Notes: generated by a model from the letters alone, not told the origin. 64,000 nt of DNA from Chlorobiota bacterium (GCA_014191195.1 BJGZ01000001.1:248001-312000); one strand, 5' to 3'. Counted from the stretch's first letter, positions 1 through 9,667 are shown. A program made the numbers and translations.

Positions 1-259
1 GCCCAATTATCCAGTTTTGAATTAACGATAAAATCAAAACCTTGGTATCTTTAAAGGATTCTCCAATAAGTTCATATTTAACTTTTGCCAATGGGGGATA
101 CATCATTAATATAAGGCCTAAAGCCATTGGAATATTTGTTGTTCCAGCACTTAAACTTTGTATATAATTAGGTATAGAGGGGAATATATAGCCAGAGATA
201 ATTCCCAAAAACATGGCTAGGATTATCCATAGGGTAAGATATTTATCTAAAAATTTCAT
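1..259 (-). CDS. acr3: ACR3-family arsenite efflux permease, N-terminal part (continues beyond window start)
   Basis: The reverse strand read from the ATG at 259 gives an open frame of 86 codons that runs off the window. It begins [11 protein letters not shown] and continues through two hydrophobic stretches with [16 protein letters not shown] and QNWIIG, which I recognise as the start of ACR3-type arsenite/H+ antiporters. The family exports arsenite from the cytoplasm. The ATG overlaps the stop of the upstream arsC in an ATGA arrangement (259-256), so the two are translationally coupled: arsenate is reduced and then exported. Only the first fifth or quarter of the protein is visible, so integrity cannot be judged. 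Confidence 0.85.
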   Translation of the reverse strand, partial: MKFLDKYLTLWIILAMFLGIISGYIFPSIPNYIQSLSAGTTNIPMALGLILMMYPPLAKVKYELIGESFKDTKVLILSLIQNWIIG

Positions 260-684
260 TTCTTTTCCAAAAATAAAGAAGGAATGAGCTGCACATATTC
301 TTTTATCTCATCTCTTACACGTCTGTAAATATCCAAGCCTAAGTGATCGGCAATATTTTTTGCCAAACTTGGGGGGTCATCAAAGGATTGATGAATAGAG
401 AGATGATTTCCTGGAATATATGGACATCGCTCTTTGGCTGAATCACATACAGTAATGATTACATCCCAGCTAATTTCAGGCAAATCACTAATCAATTGTG
501 AATGTTGTTTCGATATATCTATTCCAGATTCTTTCATAACTATAACTGCATTGGGGTTAAGTCCATGTGCTTCAATTCCAGCAGAGTAAACTGCATACTG
601 ATAACTTAGCAGTGCTTTAGCCCAACCTTCTGCCATTTGTGAACGACAAGAATTACCAGTGCATAGAAATAAGATATTGATCAT
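256..684 (-). CDS. arsC: Arsenate reductase, thioredoxin-coupled low-molecular-weight phosphatase type
   Basis: The 142-residue protein reduces arsenate to arsenite. It has the phosphatase-fold anion loop C8-x5-R14 (CTGNSCR) and two further cysteines, C80 and C87, in VCDSAKERC. Together they match the three-cysteine relay (Cys10, Cys82, Cys89) of Staphylococcus pI258 ArsC, which is recharged by thioredoxin. The FDDPP segment at 101-105 holds the general acid of the fold. Length is normal. It is first in a two-gene operon with the arsenite permease. No ArsR repressor gene is adjacent; possible operators lie in the 280-bp divergent spacer. A pure protein-tyrosine phosphatase is unlikely because all three redox cysteines are present. 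Confidence 0.93.
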   Translation of the reverse strand: MINILFLCTGNSCRSQMAEGWAKALLSYQYAVYSAGIEAHGLNPNAVIVMKESGIDISKQHSQLISDLPEISWDVIITVCDSAKERCPYIPGNHLSIHQSFDDPPSLAKNIADHLGLDIYRRVRDEIKEYVQLIPSLFLEKK

Positions 685-726
685 AAAGTAAAATCATATT
701 GTTGTTCGATTGCAAAATCGGAAAAA

Positions 727-757
727 ATCAAATTTGATAGTGTAAAGAAATTGTAAA
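727..757 (-). promoter_or_regulatory. Candidate operators upstream of arsC
   Basis: A perfect 12-bp palindrome, ATCAAATTTGAT (727-738), lies 43 bases upstream of arsC. It is followed by two direct copies of TGTAAA (741-746 and 752-757) exactly 11 bp apart, which read TTTACA-N5-TTTACA on the arsC strand. The palindrome has the ATCAA/TTGAT ends often seen in ArsR-type sites. The tandem 11-bp spacing resembles PhoP/PhoB boxes. Both readings are inference. Confidence 0.3.
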
Positions 758-964
758 GAATTTTTAAACAACCTAAATCTATGTGTATTAATATCACATG
801 TATAAACAGGTAAATATGTTAAAAATGAATATAAGTATCTATACATGGTACGTAAACAACAACATATTATGATAACAAAGGGTAATGTAGTGATAAATTG
901 TAGGTAACATAAACATGATAAATTTACAGTATCTAGCTAATTTATTTACGTATATATACCTATT

Positions 965-1891
965 ATGTCTGCTAAAACCACTGTCGCAATTTTATACACA
1001 CCATCAAAATTGACCCCTTGGAAAGAAAATATTAATCAGGAGACGATAGATTGTTTGAGTAATAATCTACCTGATTGGGTGCAATCAAATAGTATCTCAT
1101 TTCAAGGATTTTCTCATTCATCAGCATTATTACTAAAGCAATATGACTTAGTACTTAATGTATGCTATGGGTATTATGAAGCTGACCAAGTAGAAATAAC
1201 TAAATGGCTTTCAGAACATTCGATTCATCATACTGGATCAGATCCTGAAGCAATGCTAATTGCCCAAGATAAATCTCTTCTTCCAGATATTTGTTCTCAT
1301 TTGTCTTTACATACTCCAAGTCTTATAACAGAGTTATCCATGATAAATGAGCAAACCCAATATATATATAAGCCACGCTTTGGAAGTTGTCATAGAAATA
1401 TAAGTATACTTTCGGCGGCTGAGGCTAGATTAAAACTTGAAAACCCAGAATCAGAAATGCTTTTGCAACCATATATATTAGGCAGAGAGTTTTCTTTAGC
1501 AATAATTCCTTCTGAAAACATTAAAGACTATATAGCCTTGAAACCAGTAGAAATCTTACCCAAAGAGAGCAATGATTTTTTCATCGCTGGAAATAGTATT
1601 GTTCATACCACAAAAAATTTCTCTCCTGATATCACAGTTGACGAAGAAAAAAAGCTAATGGAATCAGCTTTGAATATTCACAATTATCTCGGATTATCAT
1701 GTATGAGCAGAATAGATATCAGGATGAATGATAAGGGAGACATATTTATTCTTGATATTAATACACTCCCTAACTTAGACCCAGATCGTTCACTTTTACC
1801 AAAAATATGTATTCATCAAGGGGTTAATTATAGCACGCTTCTAGATAGAGTAATGAAAATGGCTTTGAAGTTGAAAAGTAAAGAAGTATGA
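965..1891 (+). CDS. ATP-grasp ligase, D-alanine-D-alanine ligase-like
   Basis: The 308-residue protein has the C-terminal ATP-grasp core of Ala-Ala ligases: KPRFGS at 136-141, QPYILGREFS at 168-177 (family GREFS), and the metal-binding segment RIDIRMNDKGDIFILDINTLP at about 249-269. The family joins two amino acids or an amino acid and a carboxylate using ATP. The N-terminal half is divergent and the usual EVN is DIN, so substrates cannot be assigned; a second, non-mur-cluster Ddl or a peptide/amino-acid ligase are both possible. It stands alone, divergent from arsC and convergent with the photolyase-like gene. The ATG at 965 has no obvious Shine-Dalgarno sequence. Confidence 0.75.
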   Translation: MSAKTTVAILYTPSKLTPWKENINQETIDCLSNNLPDWVQSNSISFQGFSHSSALLLKQYDLVLNVCYGYYEADQVEITKWLSEHSIHHTGSDPEAMLIAQDKSLLPDICSHLSLHTPSLITELSMINEQTQYIYKPRFGSCHRNISILSAAEARLKLENPESEMLLQPYILGREFSLAIIPSENIKDYIALKPVEILPKESNDFFIAGNSIVHTTKNFSPDITVDEEKKLMESALNIHNYLGLSCMSRIDIRMNDKGDIFILDINTLPNLDPDRSLLPKICIHQGVNYSTLLDRVMKMALKLKSKEV

Positions 1892-1902
1892 TTTAGTATC
1901 AT

Positions 1903-1923
1903 CTATAATTGAATTATAGTTTA
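1903..1923. terminator. Weak hairpin between convergent genes
   Basis: CTATAAT-TGA-ATTATAG (1903-1919) is a perfect 7-bp stem followed by a short T-rich stretch. It lies between the ends of the ATP-grasp gene and the photolyase-like gene. It is A+T-rich and therefore a weak terminator candidate. Confidence 0.3.
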
Positions 1924-1960
1924 TACACAAAGGAAAATCTAATATCTTTTCTATCATTTT

Positions 1961-3415
1961 TCATGTAGGTCTTACAAATTTCTTAAGGATTCTTTTTGCT
2001 TCAATCCGAGATTCGTCGGTTTTTTTCATATCCCATAATATCACTGTTTTATTTCTTGTCTCTTCTATATTTACAATAGGAAATGGATAATCAATTCCAA
2101 GGGTAAATGAATACATCGCCTCTTCTAATGGAGTGATAGACCAAGGCTTATGGATTAAATGCAAGGGAAGTATACCTAGTTCTGGACACCACTGTTTAAT
2201 AAATTCTGCCTGTGAATCGTATTTTAAACTATTTGTTAGTGGATTATATGTTCTAATTGTATGCACTCCAGTAGAACCAGCTTGCATTTGAAACTGTGTA
2301 AAATGAATTCCAGGTTCATAATCTAAAAACTGTTTAGCCAAATGATAAACTCCATGACGCCAATCTTGGAATAAATGGTGAGAAAAAAAAGATACCAGCA
2401 TAGCCCTTAATCGAAAATTAATCCAACCAGTTGCTTTAACACATCTCATTCCTGCATCAATTAGTGGGTAACCAGTTCTAGCTTCTTCCCATGCTTTGAT
2501 AAAATGCTCGTTTTTATCAGGCCAAATATTTTCAAAAGACTTGTTGATACAGTGAGTTTCATAAGTGCAATCAGTTTCGAATTTTTGAATAAAGTGGCAA
2601 TGCCATTTTAATCTCGATTGAATGTTTTTATGATTTCTTGTGTCTTGAATTGTTGTAGAATGATTAACAATTTTTTGATAAACTTGTTTTATTGATACAT
2701 TCCCCCAAGCTAGATAAGGAGATAATCTACTACATGAAATTCTGCTTTTTAGTGGTTGTGAAATACTCATAGAATAATTCTGAATTCTCTTATCCAGAAA
2801 ACTTTTTAAATAGATCTGTGCATAATGTTCTCCAGCAGGTTGAAATTCTTTCGGATAACTTTGCAAGTCTGAAAGTAGTGATTCAGGAATATGAAAATCA
2901 TGTTTCCAATGGATAATTTTCCCTGCTTTATATGTATTATCTATTAATGGCATATTTGCCGTCTTATACCAATCTTTATCCCAATTTTTCCTGTTTTTGA
3001 TGCCACGTTTAATACCATCCCTCTGACATTGAACCCAATTGATATCATGTTTAACGAAGAGTTTTTGTACGTCTATATCAGTATCATATGTTAATTGAAT
3101 TCCACTTTCTTGATAACTAAAAACATTCTTTACATCAAAACTCTGTATCAATGTTTTGTATACTTCAATTGATTTCCCATAACACATTGAAATTTCTCCA
3201 GAATATTGCTGTAAAGTTATATTCATAGACAATAAACTGTGAAACTGAAATTGAAGATGTCTAATTGAAGTATCGGGATAAGAAATGATATCTGGATCAA
3301 AAATATAGAGAATGATATATGGTAAAGACTCGTTTTCTGCCATATACAATGGGGCATGATCTGATAGGCGAAGATCCCTTTTTAGCCAGACTATATTTAC
3401 AGATTGTTTTTGCAT
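1961..3415 (-). CDS. Photolyase/cryptochrome-family flavoprotein
   Basis: The 484-residue protein has an N-terminal photolyase antenna domain ([15 protein letters not shown], residues 9-23) and a C-terminal FAD-binding domain: [10 protein letters not shown] at 229-238, [10 protein letters not shown] at 315-324, [12 protein letters not shown] at 331-342. Family members use blue light and reduced FAD to split pyrimidine dimers, or act as photoreceptors. Where Escherichia coli PhrB has NNGGWQWA, this protein has HFTQFQMQ (371-378), so the FAD-proximal Trp382 and the active-site Asn378 appear replaced by Phe and His. It probably belongs to a distinct bacterial photolyase-like branch, so the repair function is uncertain. 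It is monocistronic. Confidence 0.85.
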   Translation of the reverse strand: MQKQSVNIVWLKRDLRLSDHAPLYMAENESLPYIILYIFDPDIISYPDTSIRHLQFQFHSLLSMNITLQQYSGEISMCYGKSIEVYKTLIQSFDVKNVFSYQESGIQLTYDTDIDVQKLFVKHDINWVQCQRDGIKRGIKNRKNWDKDWYKTANMPLIDNTYKAGKIIHWKHDFHIPESLLSDLQSYPKEFQPAGEHYAQIYLKSFLDKRIQNYSMSISQPLKSRISCSRLSPYLAWGNVSIKQVYQKIVNHSTTIQDTRNHKNIQSRLKWHCHFIQKFETDCTYETHCINKSFENIWPDKNEHFIKAWEEARTGYPLIDAGMRCVKATGWINFRLRAMLVSFFSHHLFQDWRHGVYHLAKQFLDYEPGIHFTQFQMQAGSTGVHTIRTYNPLTNSLKYDSQAEFIKQWCPELGILPLHLIHKPWSITPLEEAMYSFTLGIDYPFPIVNIEETRNKTVILWDMKKTDESRIEAKRILKKFVRPT

Positions 3416-3494
3416 TGAAATTTAAAACGAAATCCCTTTGATAGAAATTCCATTACATAGCAATCAGATGTCTTAAAAATAAACGATTAATGTT

Positions 3495-3536
3495 AAAAAA
3501 AAAGCCCTGATTCAAAAAGAATCAAGGCTAAAAAAA
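3495..3536 (-). terminator. Intrinsic terminator of the initiator tRNA
   Basis: AGCCTTGATTC (reverse strand, 3529-3519), a 5-base loop and GAATCAGGGCT form a stem of about 11 bp with one G-T pair, followed by a run of nine T. The A-run on the other side makes it potentially bidirectional. Confidence 0.85.
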
Positions 3537-3541
3537 TATTG

Positions 3542-3614
<73 letters not shown>

Positions 3615-3730
3615 ATCAATGTGACTACAAACATAGTGTATTTATCTGAGTAAGACAAAAGAAAATAGATATTCTTATAAGAGTCTAATGACTTCCTTCT
3701 TATTTGACCAATGCTATATCTACTGATTTT

Positions 3731-4363
3731 TTACTCTTCAACATCATTGTTGAATATCTCTGAATTTCCATTCCAAAGCATAAACCGTGCTAAAGCTAGC
3801 TTCTTTTTTACTTGTTCGTCTTTGAATAATTGAAGAATTTGATATTTTTTGATAGATTTTTCAATTTCTGTCTTCATATCGGGGTTTGCATCAATTTCCT
3901 TTTTAATTAAGTCCTTAATTGATTTTTTCCATTCGATCAAAGAAGGTGCAGCCTCTTTACCAATGTTAATTAAGAGGTTTTTATTGTTTATTGCTATAGG
4001 TTTTAGCTGAACTAAAAGATTTTTATATGATTCTTTTAAAGGGCTAATTCGTTTTTTTAACATCTCTGAAGTCTGTTCATTTTCGATATCTTTTGCAGAA
4101 ACAATATCTTTGGTAAGTTGAATTCTGGAAATTTTTAAAGCTGATGCTTGTTCTCTTAAAGCATTAAGAGTAGAAAAATCTTCATTTGATAAGCCCTTGT
4201 CTAAAGTGGATTTCCACTCCGAAAGTGTAGGAAGAATATTCTGTTCAGCATATCCTTTTATTTTATCTTTAAGCCCATCTTTAGAAAGTAATGCATAAAC
4301 ATGGAAACTCTGAGAAAAAATCGATACAATAATTGTTGTGATAATAATTGAATACTTTTTCAT
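3731..4363 (-). CDS. Secreted helical protein of unknown function
   Basis: I do not recognise a family. The 210-residue protein starts with a typical signal peptide (MKKYSIIITTIIVSIF, cleavage near HVYA at residues 21-24). The remainder is strongly charged, lysine-rich and predicted almost wholly helical, with one tryptophan motif used twice: PTLSEWK near residue 46 and PSLIEWK near residue 140. This suggests an internal duplication of about 95 residues. It lies 61 bases downstream of a DUF1460 gene on the same strand, so the two periplasmic proteins may be cotranscribed. A Spy/CpxP-like periplasmic chaperone is conceivable from the helical, charged character, but no diagnostic motif supports it. 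Confidence 0.7.
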   Translation of the reverse strand: MKKYSIIITTIIVSIFSQSFHVYALLSKDGLKDKIKGYAEQNILPTLSEWKSTLDKGLSNEDFSTLNALREQASALKISRIQLTKDIVSAKDIENEQTSEMLKKRISPLKESYKNLLVQLKPIAINNKNLLINIGKEAAPSLIEWKKSIKDLIKKEIDANPDMKTEIEKSIKKYQILQLFKDEQVKKKLALARFMLWNGNSEIFNNDVEE

Positions 4364-4424
4364 AATACAAATCCTTTAGTCTAATTGAAGTTTTATATCA
4401 AATCATTGTAGAAATAGTGTCATC

Positions 4425-5348
4425 TTATTTAATTGGTTCAAGCGGCCTAAGCACAGAAATTCCGATACTATTTGCATTTCCAGACAGAAACATAGAAATC
4501 CTTCTATCTTTATACACTCTTTTCTTTAAAGAGGAGGCATGCATAAATAATGCACGGCCTTTTTCATCTTTAAAAATCATACCTGTATGAGAATAATCAA
4601 GTCCTGCTTTATTAGTAGCGATGGCAATAATATCACCAGTTTTTAATTGGTCTTCAATCCCTTTTACTTGGTCTGAAGGTATATACCAATGTTCTTGTGC
4701 ATTAATTCTATTTTCGATTTCTGCGATTTTGGGTGTTAAAGTTGGATCTTTAACTAGTGCTGGATAATATTGAGGATTAGCCGACATAAATCCAACGTGT
4801 AGATTAAATCTTTTTCCGCCTAGTTCCTTTGTCATATCTTTAATAACTTCTTTTTTTACATTATTCATTATCCATTCAGAAGTATAATGTAATCGTGATA
4901 TATAGCCATCTAATTCTCCATCACGATATCTTGTAAAAGTAACTTGTTCAAGTAATTTTGGAAATAAAGAGTCATTATCTAGATTTTTATTATTCATTTC
5001 AATTTTGAGAAGTCTGCTAATATTTAATGAGTTCTCAAAAAAAGTAACGCAGTCTAAACCAGCTAAATCAACTGTACATTGTTCGGATTCTTTTTCTAAA
5101 GTACCACCTATGTATGGTATGCCAATTAAATTTTCTCCAATTTTTCCCATGCAATCCCCAATTGGTAATTTATCTGTACCATCTCTTCTTGCCCTAGCAA
5201 TAAGATGATTAAATCTTTCTCCAGTACAAAGTTCATTGTCTATAGTATTGTCCGTTTTTTTTAATTGATTTCCAAGTTGAATAATAGGAGAAAAATTAAT
5301 TGTTATAAGACAACACAATAAGACTGTGTAAAATTTAGTTGAATTCAT
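4425..5348 (-). CDS. DUF1460 family protein, NlpC/P60-like amidase
   Basis: The 307-residue protein has an N-terminal hydrophobic signal or anchor (residues 8-24) followed by a DUF1460 domain. The catalytic cysteine is C100 in LDCVTFFENSL, and the partner histidine lies in DYSHTGMIF near residue 254. IARARRDGT (50-58) and FMHASSLKKRVYKDRRISMFL are also characteristic. The fold is related to NlpC/P60 cysteine peptidases and N-acetylmuramoyl-L-alanine amidases that trim peptidoglycan peptides, so a periplasmic wall-recycling role is expected. Length is normal. The 61-base spacing to the unknown secreted protein suggests one transcript. Confidence 0.85.
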   Translation of the reverse strand: MNSTKFYTVLLCCLITINFSPIIQLGNQLKKTDNTIDNELCTGERFNHLIARARRDGTDKLPIGDCMGKIGENLIGIPYIGGTLEKESEQCTVDLAGLDCVTFFENSLNISRLLKIEMNNKNLDNDSLFPKLLEQVTFTRYRDGELDGYISRLHYTSEWIMNNVKKEVIKDMTKELGGKRFNLHVGFMSANPQYYPALVKDPTLTPKIAEIENRINAQEHWYIPSDQVKGIEDQLKTGDIIAIATNKAGLDYSHTGMIFKDEKGRALFMHASSLKKRVYKDRRISMFLSGNANSIGISVLRPLEPIK

Positions 5349-5483
5349 GTGTATTTACTTTTATTATTATTGATTTTAGGACATTTCATTTGTATTGCTT
5401 AAAATTGCAACCCGCTTATTAAACCGATTTTATATGTTTTAATTGTATCCTTACCCTTTAAAATATAATAGTTTCTCATATAG

Positions 5484-5513
5484 TTAACTTTTTCACATGA
5501 TAGTAAAAGTTAA
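5484..5513 (+). repeat. Inverted repeat upstream of the LCP gene
   Basis: TTAACTTTT (5484-5492) and AAAAGTTAA (5505-5513) are exact reverse complements around a 12-base loop. They lie about 60 bases upstream of the LCP start codon. This could be an operator or an mRNA/terminator hairpin; no T-run follows. Confidence 0.4.
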
Positions 5514-5573
5514 TTGGGGATTTAAAAAAATTGGATAGTAAACGAGAACTCTACATGTGACTTTTACCTATTT

Positions 5574-6899
5574 ATGACCATGAAAATAACAAAAAGAACC
5601 GGAATAGCCTTAATAGTTCTCATAGCGATGCTTTTTGGAATTGTTGAATTCCTCAAAATTAGTTATCAAAATAATCAAGAAATAACTGAAACTCTAGCAG
5701 ATACTAAGCCTACAAATAAAATTGAAAAGGCCCAGATCATAAAAGAAGATTCGGAAACAATATTAGCTCTTGCTGTAGATTCCAATCAAGAAGATCTAAT
5801 TGCATCCAATCTTGCAGATACTGTTATTGCTATAGCTGCACAGCCTGGAGAACCAGGGTATACTGTTCAATCAATAAAAAAACACATTGTAAAAACAAAT
5901 GCAAAGAGAATTAATATTGCCTTGATAGGTGTTGATGCAAGGCTTGGAACTCTCTCTAAAAAGGCGGATGCAAATCATATTTTGTCTATAATTCCGGATA
6001 GTGGAATAATAGAAATAATATCTATTCCCAGAGATACTCCTGCTGAAGCTGGTATGCCAGATTCATCAGGACAGAACAAACTGACCATAGTATATGCCAC
6101 AAGGGGCATAGGTGGTTACTTAAAAGAAGCTGCTAAAATTGCTAATCTCAATAAAATTGATTTTTATATTGAACTAGGTTTTTCTCAAGCAATGGGTATC
6201 ATCGAATTGCTTGGTAATCGTGATAGTAAATCTACATTGCAGGTTTTACGATCTAGAAAAGGCTTGGGAGGAGATGATTATCAACGATGTTTTAATCAAG
6301 GACAATATATTAGACAAATGATTCTAAAACATTTTGATAAAGCTAGTGGATTATTAGGTGAACTTTTAATTCGTGGAGGTTTGTCACTAGTTAATTCTAA
6401 TGTATCTGCAGATAATGTTAAATATATTGTGTCTGAGTTAGGTAAAAATGGTTTTCCCAAAAGCCCAGACTGCATTACAGTAAGGGTGCGTCCCCAGTTA
6501 ATGCAGAAATTTAAAGTCTATAATTTTGCAGATTCAGCAACAGTAAAGCAATTAAAAACTAAGATTGAACGCTTTAATACTTTTATGTCAAAAAAAGATA
6601 CATCCTATCGATCTTCTAAGCAAATTAATATTGCTGAAAAGCTTAACAATATTCTATCTACAGCTGCTGCCGATACTGCTAAAAGGCCTAAACAAGCTAT
6701 CAATAAACTCCAGGCTTATTTTGATCAACATGCTTGGTTACAGATTATGAATCAGCAAAGCAGAGAATCGATTAGATCGCGATTTGCCTCTATTTTATCT
6801 GTATCATATTGGAAATTAGGAAAGGGTGAGCAAGCTAAAAAAGTACTTGAAAAAGTTGAATTAGAAATACAGTTGTTTAAAGCTAGCCAGACAAATTAA
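5574..6899 (+). CDS. LytR-CpsA-Psr (LCP) family protein
   Basis: The 441-residue protein has one N-terminal membrane helix (residues 9-28) and an extracytoplasmic LCP domain. Recognisable segments are NIALIGVDAR (about 112-121), KKADANHILSIIPDSG, IISIPRDTPAE, and an arginine-containing SRKGLGGDDYQRCFNQGQ. LCP enzymes transfer glycan polymers from undecaprenyl-pyrophosphate carriers to peptidoglycan or protein, or hydrolyse the pyrophosphate; the conserved Asp and Arg residues bind it. The C-terminal 130 residues are helical and unassigned. Start: ATG at 5574, with ATG at 5580 as an alternative. It is followed after 18 bases by the MazG-like gene, probably in one operon. Confidence 0.85.
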   Translation: MTMKITKRTGIALIVLIAMLFGIVEFLKISYQNNQEITETLADTKPTNKIEKAQIIKEDSETILALAVDSNQEDLIASNLADTVIAIAAQPGEPGYTVQSIKKHIVKTNAKRINIALIGVDARLGTLSKKADANHILSIIPDSGIIEIISIPRDTPAEAGMPDSSGQNKLTIVYATRGIGGYLKEAAKIANLNKIDFYIELGFSQAMGIIELLGNRDSKSTLQVLRSRKGLGGDDYQRCFNQGQYIRQMILKHFDKASGLLGELLIRGGLSLVNSNVSADNVKYIVSELGKNGFPKSPDCITVRVRPQLMQKFKVYNFADSATVKQLKTKIERFNTFMSKKDTSYRSSKQINIAEKLNNILSTAAADTAKRPKQAINKLQAYFDQHAWLQIMNQQSRESIRSRFASILSVSYWKLGKGEQAKKVLEKVELEIQLFKASQTN

Positions 6900-6917
6900 T
6901 AAGCAAAAGGAATTGAT

Positions 6918-7265
6918 ATGGTAGAGAAATCACAACAATTAATTGATATCATCATCAGCTATGAACACTTGATTCAAGAATCATTTGCGAATTATCAGAA
7001 TGCACATTTTCCTGCTAGAAACCCAGAGTTTTTCTGTTTGGAATTATGTGGGGAAGCTGGAGAATTAGCAAATTTAGAAAAGAAGTTATGGAAGGGTAAA
7101 GATATACCAATGCAAGCAGTAAAAGAAGAAATTGCAGACGTCTTTATTTGTATCCATAACTATGCAAATGCAAGGGGAATTAACTTAGCAGATGCAGTTT
7201 CTGAAAAACTAAAGAAAATTGAAGAAAAACGTTCTGATCATGAACAATTAGGCACAATTTATTGA
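6918..7265 (+). CDS. MazG-like nucleotide pyrophosphohydrolase
   Basis: The 115-residue protein is a single all-alpha NTP-PPase domain. The metal-binding pattern is visible as E46-x-x-E49 (GEAGEL) and E71-x-x-D74 (EEIADV). Such enzymes hydrolyse (d)NTPs to the monophosphate and pyrophosphate, typically as housecleaning against non-canonical nucleotides. It is much shorter than the two-domain E. coli MazG and is probably a dimer. An AAAGGAA ribosome site lies just upstream. Its place behind an LCP gene does not define a substrate. Confidence 0.88.
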   Translation: MVEKSQQLIDIIISYEHLIQESFANYQNAHFPARNPEFFCLELCGEAGELANLEKKLWKGKDIPMQAVKEEIADVFICIHNYANARGINLADAVSEKLKKIEEKRSDHEQLGTIY

Positions 7266-7483
7266 TGTATTTCCATGCATAATTGGATTTATTTTGAATC
7301 CGATAAAGACTCTGTAACTATATTGAATTTTTTTTGTCTTTAAATCTGTTTCCATGTAAAATATTTGATACTTTTCTATACCTAATAATTAAAGTATTAT
7401 AAGTAAATTGCATCATTGTCAAAAAAACATACTGATTAAGTTTATTATCACCTTATTTCAATACAATTTCCCTAAGGAAAAAA

Positions 7484-9640
7484 ATGAAACAATTGTTTCG
7501 ATTTGTAGTTATCGCAATTGCTGCATGTACTTTGAATTTTCTTCAATTATCTGCTGACTCACCTCGTATGGTAATTGTAGAAGAAGCAACTAATGCAAGT
7601 TGTGGCCCATGTGCCCGCCAAAATCCAACATTTCAAGCATTTTTACAGCAGCTTGAAGTTAAGCAAGTAGCCATTCCAATCAAATATCAAGCTTGGTTTC
7701 CTGGTAAAGATATTATGAATGCAGCTGATTCAAATTTCCATAATTCACGTGTGCGTTATTATGGCTTTCAAAATATCGGTGTTCCTTGCGCTGCTGTAAA
7801 TGGTTCTATATTGTCTAAATCAAGCGATAGTTATTATGATGGCGCACCATCTGATACAACAGCAATTAGTCAAGCTGTAGAGGCAATTAGGGGAACAACA
7901 TCTCCTATTACAATTACTATTGAAGAAACCAGAAATGGTAATACAATGAATATTCAAGTAGTTGTAGGTTCTTCTTCTGCATTACAGTCAAGCCAAAAAT
8001 TACGCGTAGTAATAGCAGAAAGATTCCACTATTATGCATCTGCTGGTACTAATGGAGAAAAAGAATTCTATAATATTGGTCGCAAAATGCTCCCAAATTT
8101 AAATGGTGAAGAATTAACAATTGCTGCCGGAACATCTAAAACTTTTAATTATACCTATACAATTCCTACAACAGGACAATATGCCCTAGACCCAACAATG
8201 TTATATGTTGTAGCATTTGTTCAAGATGAAGACACAAAAGAAGTTTTACAAGCACGTAGCAATGCAAAGGATGATGCGGTAGCAAATGTTTCAATAGAGC
8301 AACCCTTCCTTTTAACCATACCTAGAAGCAGTAATCTTACTAAAGAAGTTAAGATTGTAAATGATGGTAAGACACCTACAGAAGTAAATGTATCTATAGA
8401 TAAAGATGCATATCCATTACCAACAGGTTGGACAGCAACCGTAGAGCCAAAAACAGTTACAGTTCCAGCTGGTGAATCAGTTGCAGTTAATGTAATAGTT
8501 AATTCTCCAGCAGAGGCTGCTTATGCATTAGTTGGAATTAAAGCGGTAACTTCTTATGCAGATAAATTTAACCTTGCAGGCTTGAATGCTTTTGGTGTAT
8601 TATCTGAAAACCCAAAAATTATAACATATAGTGGTTATACTACTTTTGGTCTTACAAATTATAACTCTGGATTATCAGCATCTGTTAAAAAAGATGCAGT
8701 TGTTATTCCATTTAACCCAGCTATTATTCAAGAATATATGGACCAAATAGGTGGTGCTGATGTTCAAATATTCCCAATTGGTACGAATCCTGTAGAATAT
8801 CCAAATTGGGTAGCTTCACCATTACCATATATCAACGCTGCAATTGAAAACGGTAAGAAAATTATGTTGATTGCTCCTAGAGCAATGAATTATGCTTTTG
8901 CAGATATACAAGGCGATGCAAATGGTAATACTGTTGGTGCACAAGATTTCTTTTCTAATGCAGGCTTAGCTTATTCACAAACTAAAGTTCGCTTTAGTGG
9001 CAGTACATTAAGTCCATTTACAGTTAAAGGTATTGCTGGTGATCCAATAGGCAATAAGCTAAATAATAATGCTACAATCCAAGGCAATACAGCTGCAAGT
9101 ATCAATAATACTAGTTATACATTGTATACCGATGTATTTACTATTACAGATCCAACTATTGCAAAGCCTATCTTGTATTATGATAATGTTGCAGGTGATT
9201 TGGCTGGTGCACGTATGGAATTAAATAATACACGTATGGTATTTTTAACATTTGGATTAGAGTCTTTAGGTGCAGCTACTGTTGCAAATGAAATTCTAAA
9301 GCGCTCTGTTGATTGGTTATTATCCGGTACTGCTGCATCTGTTGATGAAACAATTGCAGAAGGATTTAATGCTGACTTATCTATGTCTATTAGCCCAAAT
9401 CCATTAAGTGAAGTAGGTACAATTACTTATACAGTTAAAGGATTATCAAGCCAATTTGTTACAGTAAGTTTAGTAGATGGTCTTGGACGTGAAGTTGCAC
9501 AATTAGCTTCTGGACAACAAATGCCTGGAACATACAATGTAAACTTTGATGCTTCCAAAATATCAGCTGGTGCTTATCGTGTAATTACTCGTACAATGAA
9601 TGGCAATGGTATTCAATTACCATTAATGATTGTACGATAA
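7484..9640 (+). CDS. T9SS-exported Omp28-like protein with thioredoxin motif (copy 1)
   Basis: The 718-residue protein has a signal peptide (1-23, ending near LSADS) and an Omp28-related thioredoxin-like domain with CGPC at 37-40. A central Ig-like segment follows (about 265-350; PTGWTATVEPKTVTVPAGE resembles NEW3-type beta domains). Next comes an alpha/beta domain resembling class I amidotransferase/ThuA folds without visible catalytic residues (about 370-615), and last a type-A T9SS sorting domain of about 80 residues (SISPNPLS ... LPLMIVR). Export through the outer membrane with C-terminal signal removal is expected. The preceding AAGGAAAAAA is a good ribosome site. Copy 2 follows directly in the same orientation. 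Confidence 0.85.
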   Translation: MKQLFRFVVIAIAACTLNFLQLSADSPRMVIVEEATNASCGPCARQNPTFQAFLQQLEVKQVAIPIKYQAWFPGKDIMNAADSNFHNSRVRYYGFQNIGVPCAAVNGSILSKSSDSYYDGAPSDTTAISQAVEAIRGTTSPITITIEETRNGNTMNIQVVVGSSSALQSSQKLRVVIAERFHYYASAGTNGEKEFYNIGRKMLPNLNGEELTIAAGTSKTFNYTYTIPTTGQYALDPTMLYVVAFVQDEDTKEVLQARSNAKDDAVANVSIEQPFLLTIPRSSNLTKEVKIVNDGKTPTEVNVSIDKDAYPLPTGWTATVEPKTVTVPAGESVAVNVIVNSPAEAAYALVGIKAVTSYADKFNLAGLNAFGVLSENPKIITYSGYTTFGLTNYNSGLSASVKKDAVVIPFNPAIIQEYMDQIGGADVQIFPIGTNPVEYPNWVASPLPYINAAIENGKKIMLIAPRAMNYAFADIQGDANGNTVGAQDFFSNAGLAYSQTKVRFSGSTLSPFTVKGIAGDPIGNKLNNNATIQGNTAASINNTSYTLYTDVFTITDPTIAKPILYYDNVAGDLAGARMELNNTRMVFLTFGLESLGAATVANEILKRSVDWLLSGTAASVDETIAEGFNADLSMSISPNPLSEVGTITYTVKGLSSQFVTVSLVDGLGREVAQLASGQQMPGTYNVNFDASKISAGAYRVITRTMNGNGIQLPLMIVR

Positions 9641-9667
9641 TATAGATAACTAAGGTTTAGTTTTATT

